Shown here: piece by piece, positions 12,674-17,257 of the stretch
How the letters are laid out: every line of letters begins with the position of its first letter
How positions within the stretch are numbered: the stretch's first letter is position 1
Assembly: GCA_023269295.1 (NCBI GenBank)
Contig: JAHFTU010000015.1
Coordinates: 1-17,257, forward strand
Length of the DNA stretch: 17,257 bases
Direction of reading: 5' to 3'
From: Candidatus Woesearchaeota archaeon
Lineage (GTDB): Archaea; Nanobdellota; Nanobdellia; Woesearchaeales; UBA10216
The notes under the pieces: model-generated
What the model saw: the letters and a program-made list of their open reading frames with translations, nothing else
Database searches by the model: none
What the model was told of the DNA's origin: nothing
Position numbers and translations under genes: made by a program

Positions 12674-13363
12674 ATGAGCACACAGCCACGGTTAAGCACG
12701 ATTGAAATGGTGAAAGAAACAATAAGCAGGCACAGCGGGGACTATTCAAGGTACCAGTTATGGAAAAAGCTGCCAAAGAAAATGATGTACCAGACTTATG
12801 GCAAGGTCTTAGAATACCTTCTGGCAAATAATGAGATAGTCCTCAAGGACAACAGGAAGTTAGAGTGCATAACGATAAATGAAGAACTCGGGCTAAAAGC
12901 AATAGACAGGGAAACGATCCTTCATAATCTCTCACATTACGGCTATGACTTGATTTCACTCAAAAGATTAAGGAAAAACAACATCTTGCCCATAGAAGAG
13001 CTGATTATACAGATTCTGATACGATTTCCCGAAGCGCGCTTTATAGAGGCAATCCCTATCCTCATCATAAAGAACAGAATAGATGCATTTGAGCTGTACA
13101 GGAAAGCTTACGACTACGGGCTGCTGAACAAAATTGGCTTCTTATTGGAGATGTCGTTCAGGATTGCCCGGAAAAAAGGCAGGAATATTTCTTACCTGAG
13201 CAGCCTTTTGCGGCAGCTGAAAAGCAAAAAACAGGCCACAATTCAGCGATTCTCAACACTGAACGACGAATCCTTCCTCGGAAAGAACACGCCGCAAGAA
13301 ATGAGAAACTGGAACTTACTGGGCATGTTTTCCATTAGTGACTTCCAAGAGGCATATTTATGA
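12674..13363 (+). CDS. Winged-helix protein, candidate antitoxin (AbiEi-like)
   Basis: 229 residues; not assigned to a family with certainty. Residues 5-70 look like a winged helix (TIEMVKETISRHSGDYSRYQ, then LEYLLANNEIVLKDN as the wing). A helical C-terminal half includes FELYRKAYDYGLLNKIGFLLEM, which recalls the conserved block of AbiEi-like antitoxins. The gene overlaps a nucleotidyltransferase gene by 4 nt (ATGA), the arrangement of AbiE-type and other nucleotidyltransferase toxin-antitoxin pairs. The ATG at 12674 follows a weak GGT; a strong TATA box and an inverted repeat lie upstream. Probably the DNA-binding, toxin-neutralising partner; this is inference from context. Confidence 0.6.
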   Translation: MSTQPRLSTIEMVKETISRHSGDYSRYQLWKKLPKKMMYQTYGKVLEYLLANNEIVLKDNRKLECITINEELGLKAIDRETILHNLSHYGYDLISLKRLRKNNILPIEELIIQILIRFPEARFIEAIPILIIKNRIDAFELYRKAYDYGLLNKIGFLLEMSFRIARKKGRNISYLSSLLRQLKSKKQATIQRFSTLNDESFLGKNTPQEMRNWNLLGMFSISDFQEAYL

Positions 13364-13875
13364 TAAGCAAACCTGATTTAACGGAGTATCTGGACCGGAT
13401 AGACAAACAGCTCAAGCAAAAAATAACAGTAGTTGCCGTTGGGGGAACTGCAATGACACTCCACGGCCTGAAAGAATCAACAAAAGACGTTGACTTCTGC
13501 GTTCAAACCAGAGGAGATTGGGAGGCGGTGCAATCTGCCGCAAGAAGGATTAGCAGCACGTTCAGGCTGGACCTGTTCCAAGGAGGGTTTATCTACACCC
13601 TGCAGCTGCCTGACGATTACGCAAAGAAAGCCCAGCCCATAAAAGCAAAGCTCAGGAACCTGGAAGTAAGGCTGCTGAGCCCGATTGACATAATAATAAC
13701 AAAAACAGCAAGATTAAACGAAAGGGACATTGAAGACATACGTGCCATTGTCTCAAAGAAGAGAGTTAACAAAAAGAAGCTGATGCAACGCTTCAGGCTG
13801 GTAAAAGGCTCTTACGTCGCTTCTGACAGGGACTTCCAAGCCAGATTTGAACAAGTGATAAAGGAGTTCTTTTAG
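13360..13875 (+). CDS. Nucleotidyltransferase (DUF6036/AbiEii-like), candidate toxin
   Basis: 171 residues. A polymerase-beta-type nucleotidyltransferase core is visible: VVAVGGTAMTLHGL (24-37) with the GG, then STKDVDFCV with Asp43 and Asp45 as metal ligands, a strand NLEVRLLSPIDIII, and a helix KTARLNERDIEDIRAI typical of DUF6036/AbiEii proteins. Such enzymes transfer nucleotides to tRNA or proteins, and several act as toxins. Start ATG 13360 overlaps the upstream stop (ATGA), so expression is coupled. A third acidic ligand cannot be placed with certainty, so activity is inferred. Confidence 0.75.
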   Translation: MISKPDLTEYLDRIDKQLKQKITVVAVGGTAMTLHGLKESTKDVDFCVQTRGDWEAVQSAARRISSTFRLDLFQGGFIYTLQLPDDYAKKAQPIKAKLRNLEVRLLSPIDIIITKTARLNERDIEDIRAIVSKKRVNKKKLMQRFRLVKGSYVASDRDFQARFEQVIKEFF

Positions 13876-13930
13876 AGCGCCAGGAAAGCCTGAATGGGAA
13901 ACGGCAGGGATAAAGGGCACAAAACAGAAA

Positions 13931-13967
13931 AATTTAAATATGTATACTTTTAATAAATTTGTATACA
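13931..13967 (+). promoter_or_regulatory. Promoter with paired GTATAC operator
   Basis: A TATA-like TTTAAATA (13933-13940) is followed by TGTATAC (13941-13947) and GTATACA (13961-13967) as inverted half-sites, 13 nt apart. A Shine-Dalgarno-like GGAAGGT lies just before the ATG at 13991. Probably the autoregulated promoter of the next cassette. Confidence 0.6.
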
Positions 13968-13990
13968 ATTTTAACGGAAGGTAGTTTTTA

Positions 13991-14293
13991 ATGGCTGAAG
14001 CTAGTGTGTCTGCAAGGATACCAGAGGACATGGAAAAGGAGCTTGAAAGGTTTGTTGAGGCAGAGCAGGTAGACAGGTCAATAGCAGTGAGAAAGCTTCT
14101 GGACTCTGGCATTCAGAAATGGAAACAGGAGAGGGCTTTGCGGCTGTTTGAAGAAGGCAAGGCCACTTTATCCAAAGCAGCACAGATTGCTGGCATAGAC
14201 CTGTTCGCTTTTGCAGACATTGTCAAGTCCTCAGCTGCTATCTGGGTTAAAGTAAAGCCTGACGAACTGAGGAAAGAGCTGAAGTCTTTATGA
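13991..14293 (+). CDS. Hybrid RHH-UPF0175 antitoxin
   Basis: 100 residues. The N-terminal half (EASVSARIPEDMEKELERFV, then VDRSIAVRKLLDSGIQKW) is a ribbon-helix-helix DNA-binding unit. The C-terminal half (ALRLFEEGKATLSKAAQIAG, then IDLFAFADIVKSS) is the UPF0175 helix-turn-helix signature, a known antitoxin family. It overlaps the downstream PIN-like toxin by 4 nt (ATGA). It probably binds the GTATAC half-sites upstream and neutralises the toxin. Confidence 0.85.
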   Translation: MAEASVSARIPEDMEKELERFVEAEQVDRSIAVRKLLDSGIQKWKQERALRLFEEGKATLSKAAQIAGIDLFAFADIVKSSAAIWVKVKPDELRKELKSL

Positions 14294-14802
14294 TTCTTGT
14301 TTTTGACTCGACACCGCTTATATATCTTGCCAAGGTCGAAATTCTCAGCAAGCTGACAGATTTGAACATAGAGCTTGTCATTCCAAGGAAGGTTTACGAG
14401 GAAGTGGTTGAAGAAGGCAGGCGCAAAGGCAAGCAGGATGCTTTTGCGGTTGAAAAGCTGGTAAGCGCCGGAAAATTCAAAGTAGCAGAAGCAAAGGACA
14501 AGAAGTTTCTCAACCACATTTCAGCCAACCCTGCGCTATCCCCTGCTGATGCTGAAACCCTTGCATTAGCTAAAGAGCTAAAAGGGACTGCACTGCTCGA
14601 TGAATCAATCTCCCGTTCTGTTGCAGAGGTTGAAGGAATAGCCCTGCACGGCTCAGTTTTTCTGCTGTTTCTTATGCAGAAAAGAAGGATAATATCAAAA
14701 GCAGAACTCAGAAATCTTTTTGACAGCATGATATCTGCTGGCTGGAGGTGCTCAACAGAGCTTTACGCAGCAATCCTGGCAGAGATTGAAAAGCTGAAGT
14801 AG
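14290..14802 (+). CDS. DUF3368-type PIN-like toxin (second copy)
   Basis: 170 residues. LVFDSTPLIYLAKVEIL carries Asp6; IPRKVYEEVVEEG gives the Glu pair 37-38; SPADAETLALAKEL gives Asp87 and Glu89; LLDESISRSVAEVEG gives Asp104; and GSVFLLFLMQKRR matches the C-terminal helix. These are DUF3368/PIN metal ligands, predicting RNase activity. It is only distantly similar to the product of 12029-12526, so this is not a recent duplication. Coupled by ATGA to the UPF0175-type antitoxin, a partner often found with this family. Confidence 0.88.
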   Translation: MILVFDSTPLIYLAKVEILSKLTDLNIELVIPRKVYEEVVEEGRRKGKQDAFAVEKLVSAGKFKVAEAKDKKFLNHISANPALSPADAETLALAKELKGTALLDESISRSVAEVEGIALHGSVFLLFLMQKRRIISKAELRNLFDSMISAGWRCSTELYAAILAEIEKLK

Positions 14803-14808
14803 AATGGC

Positions 14809-14829
14809 TGCCTTTGGGCTCAAAAGGCA
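14809..14829 (+). terminator. Hairpin after the second DUF3368 gene
   Basis: TGCCTTT-GGGCTCA-AAAGGCA is a perfect 7-bp stem 6 nt after the stop codon. No T-run follows directly, so it may stabilise the mRNA end rather than terminate transcription. Confidence 0.4.
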
Positions 14830-15119
14830 TCTCCCAGCTCACGGCTGCAACCACGGCACAGACGGAAGGGGAAAGGGGGAGGGTTATAGCGGAAGAAATC
14901 CGAAAATTTCGTAAATTTTTAGCGAAAAGCTTATAAAAGCAATTACCACACCATATAGCAGCAGGTAAAACCTAAAAGCCAGTGCACCTTGAGGTGCACG
15001 CTTTAGTGCTTTTAGGTACTGGTTTCTAAAAAATTTCTGTAGAAATTGTAAAAACCGCTGGACATTCCGAAATTCTTTCAAGACGGAGAGCACTGGACAC
15101 TGGACATTTCCTGCCGGAG
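14830..15119 (+). ncRNA. Non-coding interval with promoter-like and hairpin structure (candidate small RNA)
   Basis: No gene is seen in about 300 nt. A G-rich tract (about 14865-14883) comes first, then AAAATTT-CGT-AAATTTT and a TATA-like CTTATAAAAG (about 14930). About 25-40 nt later starts a long hairpin: ACCTAAAAGC (14970-14979) pairs perfectly with GCTTTTAGGT (15008-15017), enclosing GTGCACC-TTGA-GGTGCAC (14982-14999). AATTTCT/AGAAATT forms another hairpin near 15032-15047. Three CTGGACA repeats (15058, 15093, 15100) follow. Confidence 0.35.
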
Positions 15120-15121
15120 GA

Positions 15122-15129
15122 TTTATAAA
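15122..15129 (+). promoter_or_regulatory. TATA box of the DUF488 cassette
   Basis: TTTATAAA lies 24 nt before the ATG at 15153, the same spacing as the leaderless genes elsewhere in the window. GGGTG is directly before the ATG, too close to act as a normal Shine-Dalgarno. Confidence 0.6.
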
Positions 15130-15152
15130 CATAAGCTAGTAGTGAAGGGTGT

Positions 15153-15998
15153 ATGACGCTTTTAAATAAAAGGCAGAAAGTCTTGCTTTCAGTGATTGAC
15201 ACACTAGAAAGGCATGGGAAGAATACAAAAACTTTCATTATGAAAGCTTTATTCCTGATTAAACAAGACTTCCGCGCGGATGAAAAAATAAGGTTTTACT
15301 CATTCTTCCCTTACAAGTACGGACCTTTTTCAGAAGCAGTTTATTCAGACCTCAATTACTTGGTAAAACAGGGCTTTGTTGAAGAAACACAAACTTCACT
15401 AACCCCTGAAGGGCGAGTGATATGCTCTTTAAATAACCTATTCAAGGAGCAATCAGAATCAATAGCCCTAAGATATTCAAATCAACATAGCATACTTGAT
15501 GACACATATAAGCGCTATCCTGCCTTCACTGTCAATAGCGAACTTGTAAGAAAGCCTGAAACAAAAAAAGTGCCGGCCATATTAGCGACGGGCTATGAGG
15601 GGGAGGACATTGATGAGTTTCTAAACAAGCTAATTAAAAATCAGATCGATACGGTTATAGATATCCGAAATAACCCTTTTAGCATGAAGTTTTCCTTTAC
15701 AAAGAGCCGGCTTGTGAAACACCTGCAAAAGGTTGGCATAAGGTACGTTCACATTAAAGAGTTGGGTGTTGAGAAAGAGCTTAGGGAGAAACTGGAAACA
15801 AGCGAAGATTACAGCAGGTTATTCCTTGCTTACAAGGAAAAGCTTGTTGAGAACCAAGATAAGGTTTTAGAGCTGCTTAAACTTTCTGACAACCACAGAA
15901 TTGCTTTGTTATGTTTTGAAAAGAACCCTCAGCAGTGCCACCGCAGCGCTTTGGCAGAAGAACTGAAAGATAAAGGCAAGCAAGTGATTTTCGTATGA
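15153..15998 (+). CDS. DUF4065-like (SocA/Panacea) domain fused to DUF488
   Basis: 281 residues in two parts. Residues 5-95 resemble the DUF4065/SocA antitoxin fold: FIMKALFLIKQD, then YSFFPYKYGPFSEAVYSDLN and LVKQGFVEE. Residues 142-281 are DUF488: ATGYEGEDIDEFL, VIDIRNNPFS with Asp170 and Arg172, IRYVHIKELGVEKELR, and the signature LLCFEKNPQQCHRSALAEEL with Cys254, Cys262, His263 and Arg264. DUF488 has no settled biochemical role but is common in mobile and defence loci. The gene ends in an ATGA overlap with the next gene, so the two products probably work together. The N-terminal assignment is by pattern only. Confidence 0.75.
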   Translation: MTLLNKRQKVLLSVIDTLERHGKNTKTFIMKALFLIKQDFRADEKIRFYSFFPYKYGPFSEAVYSDLNYLVKQGFVEETQTSLTPEGRVICSLNNLFKEQSESIALRYSNQHSILDDTYKRYPAFTVNSELVRKPETKKVPAILATGYEGEDIDEFLNKLIKNQIDTVIDIRNNPFSMKFSFTKSRLVKHLQKVGIRYVHIKELGVEKELREKLETSEDYSRLFLAYKEKLVENQDKVLELLKLSDNHRIALLCFEKNPQQCHRSALAEELKDKGKQVIFV

Positions 15999-16741
15999 AA
16001 GAAAAAGTACTCGTTCTAGTGAGAGCCATACCCGAGAAAAGCCGGAAGCACGGATACATCAGCTGCGTTGCCGGCATAAACGAGAATGGCGAGCTAAGAA
16101 GGCTTTACCCGTTCAAGTTCCACGAGATAAAATTCAGGAAAAAGCAGTGGATACAAGCAGATACAATTGCAAATGACAGCGACAAACGAAAGGAAAGCAC
16201 AAAAGTGATCAATCATAAACTGCTTTCAGAATACGTAAGCGATTTTGAGCTTGCCAACACGCTAACAAAGCTCGCGACTACAGTATCGGCTCTTAAAAGC
16301 AGCAAATCTAGCCTAGGCGTGGTGAAGCCACACCTTTTAGGAATAGACATAAAGGTTGAAAGCACGCAATTCATGGATGAACAGGCTTATTTTCAACAGT
16401 TTGAGTCAGGAGCCCTTGGCTTGCGCGAGAAGATAAAGCTTCCTGTCTCTGTACGGTACAGTTACAAGTGCGCTGGTGCTGCATGCAGCTGCAACCAAAA
16501 GCCGCACAAGCAGATACTTATTGACTGGGAAGTTAACGAGCTTGCAAGAAACCTGATGCACAAACACAATGATACGGCAATTGTAAAGGCTAAGCTTAAA
16601 GAAAAAATGTTTGATTGGATGAAACAACGCGATGTCTATTTTATTCTAGGGACACATTTCAAGTACGGCACATGGATGATAATAGGCATCTACTACTTCA
16701 GAAAAGACCTTAAGCAGCAAAAGACGCTGCAGCAGTTCTGA
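15995..16741 (+). CDS. Unknown Cys/His protein coupled to the DUF488 fusion
   Basis: 248 residues; family not recognised. The N-terminal strand KVLVLVRAIPEKSRKHGYIS leads to CVAGINENGELRRLYPF, which looks like a small alpha/beta domain. A central C-x4-C-x-C-x4-H cluster (Cys159, Cys164, Cys166, His171) is followed by ILIDWEV with Asp177 and Glu179. This suggests a metal-binding site, possibly nucleolytic. The C-terminus (YFILGTHFKYGTWMIIGIYYF) is a strand-rich hydrophobic block rather than a clear membrane helix. Coupled by ATGA to the DUF488 fusion gene. A nucleic-acid modifying or defence role is possible but not shown. Confidence 0.6.
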   Translation: MKEKVLVLVRAIPEKSRKHGYISCVAGINENGELRRLYPFKFHEIKFRKKQWIQADTIANDSDKRKESTKVINHKLLSEYVSDFELANTLTKLATTVSALKSSKSSLGVVKPHLLGIDIKVESTQFMDEQAYFQQFESGALGLREKIKLPVSVRYSYKCAGAACSCNQKPHKQILIDWEVNELARNLMHKHNDTAIVKAKLKEKMFDWMKQRDVYFILGTHFKYGTWMIIGIYYFRKDLKQQKTLQQF

Positions 16742-16753
16742 CCTTAACATAAA

Positions 16754-16918
16754 TCAAGACTGCTTTTCTACAACTAGCTTCCCCTTCTTCTCTTCCGCCT
16801 TCAGCTCATCCCCTTCCTTCCAGCCCAGGGCTTTGACGGTATCTTCTGGTATTATAATTGCGTATTTGTAATGAATCTTATCCTTGTATTTGTACGCCTT
16901 CTGTTTCTGGAGTTTCAT
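16754..16918 (-). CDS. Small AbrB/SpoVT-type DNA-binding protein
   Basis: 54 residues. After a basic leader (MKLQKQKAYKYKDKIHYKYA) it shows the swapped-hairpin pattern AIIIPEDTVKALGWKEGDEL followed by KKGKLVVEKQ. It is an AbrB/MazE-like transcription regulator or antitoxin. The ATG at 16918 is 23 nt after a TATA box (16941-16948), fitting a leaderless start. No toxin follows; it converges with the Cys/His gene, 12 bp apart. It may be an orphan antitoxin or a stand-alone regulator, perhaps of the TGGTACCA boxes beside its own and the neighbouring promoters. Confidence 0.8.
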   Translation of the reverse strand: MKLQKQKAYKYKDKIHYKYAIIIPEDTVKALGWKEGDELKAEEKKGKLVVEKQS

Positions 16919-16930
16919 ACCGAGCCATTA

Positions 16931-16948
16931 GGGTACCACATATATAAT
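16931..16948 (-). promoter_or_regulatory. Promoter and GGTACC box of the small AbrB gene
   Basis: Minus strand reads ATTATATA, then TG, then TGGTACCC. The TATA box is 23 nt from the ATG and the GGTACC palindrome (16932-16937) sits between them, where a bound repressor would block initiation. Confidence 0.6.
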
Positions 16949-16954
16949 CCTTTT

Positions 16955-17170
16955 GCCGGGCCCGGGGTTGTTGCGAAAATAGCTCGCCATACCAGCTACG
17001 GTTCGTTTCCACGAACTTCTTTTTCCACTCCCTTCGGTAACCGAGGGAGGGAGAAAAGAACCTTTGAAGCACAAAGGCGCAGCTGGCCGAATTATGGGAC
17101 AACCCCGCCGGACCCGCTTGGCTGTTCTTGCCTCCTAAGCTGCTCTGCCGCAGCTTCGCAGCGTTCAAGC
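16955..17170. ncRNA. GC-rich, highly foldable element (candidate structured RNA; strand uncertain)
   Basis: A GC-rich block between AT-rich promoters that folds almost completely. Closing stem GGGGTTGT (16964-16971)/ACAACCCC (17099-17106); hairpin GCGA/TCGC (16973-16987); stem CCATA-CCAGCT (16987-16997)/AGCTGG...TATGG (17081-17097); hairpin GTTCGT-TTCC-ACGAAC (17001-17016, a GGAA tetraloop on minus); long hairpin TTCTTTT...AAAAGAA (17017-17060) with CTCCC/GGGAG and TCGG/CCGA; hairpin CCTTTG/CAAAGG (17061-17077). A 3' domain is closed by GCTTG/CAAGC (17116-17170) around AAGCTGC/GCAGCTT. I could not match SRP RNA, RNase P RNA or rRNA. Confidence 0.5.
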
Positions 17171-17177
17171 ATTGTTT

Positions 17178-17225
17178 ATGGTACCACAATCCTTAAATAT
17201 AAGCGCCAGACACTATGGTACCATA
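17178..17225. promoter_or_regulatory. TATA box flanked by two TGGTACCA palindromes
   Basis: TTAAATATAA (17193-17202) works as a TATA box both ways. ATGGTACCAC (17178-17187) lies on its left and TATGGTACCATA (17214-17225), a perfect 12-bp palindrome, on its right. Leftward it would transcribe the structured element; rightward, the partial gene at the window edge. Confidence 0.55.
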
Positions 17226-17235
17226 AAGCTAAAAC

Positions 17236-17257
17236 GTGAACGAAAATGTCCTGGTAC
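17236..17257 (+). CDS. Possible gene start at right edge
   Basis: Two overlapping starts are possible: GTG at 17236 (V-N-E-N-V-L-V) or ATG at 17246 (M-S-W-Y). The first reads more like an ordinary N-terminus. A TATA box and a palindrome lie upstream. Only a few codons are visible, so no function can be given. Confidence 0.25.

Noticed and set aside
16955..17170. SRP RNA or RNase P RNA
   Set aside because: A GGAA tetraloop hairpin exists on minus, but the flanking conserved SRP loop bases and the RNase P core sequences are absent.
16871..17239. Open frames on both strands across the right-end structured block
   Set aside because: They cross promoters, palindromes and the AbrB gene, and the products match nothing recognisable.
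1..17257. CRISPR array
   Set aside because: No set of regularly spaced direct repeats; the repeats seen are palindromic modules without unique spacers.

Overview
The window looks archaeal. It carries ribosomal proteins uL1, uL10 and P1/L12 in archaeal form, transcription factor B, an Mtr4/Ski2-like helicase, an archaeal aRF1-type glutamine methyltransferase joined to an archaeal protein kinase, and many genes whose ATG lies 23-24 nt after a TATA box (the leaderless layout). The compact genes, several unknown small proteins and many toxin-antitoxin modules suggest a DPANN-type archaeon (Woesearchaeota-like). That lineage guess is inference from gene content, not a phylogeny.

Layout. (1) 1-1930, minus strand: the uL1-uL10-P1 operon with a folded 5' leader; uL11 is not next to it. 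(2) 1931-6034: a bacterial-type shikimate kinase and a methyltransferase-kinase fusion, divergent from one shared TATA box; then a pterin carbinolamine dehydratase, two small membrane proteins, an MGMT-family DNA repair protein and TFB. (3) 6035-6627: a 590-nt gap with a bidirectional promoter and a nested cruciform array of multi-hairpin repeat modules, just upstream of (4) a full-length RelA/SpoT homologue, 6628-8544. (5) 8563-8676: tRNA-Leu(CAG) on the minus strand with an apparent 24-nt intron in the T-loop, then an AT-rich spacer and a tRNA-Leu-like fragment. (6) 8992-10959: the helicase, whose reading frame contains a third copy of the multi-hairpin module.

(7) 10964-16741: an accessory island of two-gene cassettes. 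They are an AbrB/PIN pair, an RHH/DUF3368-PIN pair, a winged-helix/nucleotidyltransferase pair, an RHH-UPF0175/DUF3368-PIN pair, and a DUF4065-like-DUF488 fusion translationally coupled to an unknown Cys/His protein. In every pair the two genes overlap by 4 or 8 nt. Four of the five have an inverted repeat beside or just downstream of their TATA box, as expected for autoregulated toxin-antitoxin or defence modules. (8) 16754-17257: a lone 54-aa AbrB-type protein, a GC-rich and highly foldable 215-nt segment, and repeated TGGTACCA boxes next to each TATA box.

The best candidates for something new are the multi-hairpin repeat family (two intergenic copies and one inside a helicase gene), the T-loop tRNA intron with its nearby tRNA-like fragment, the stringent-response enzyme in an archaeon, the wHTH-nucleotidyltransferase and DUF488 cassettes, and the structured 16955-17170 element.
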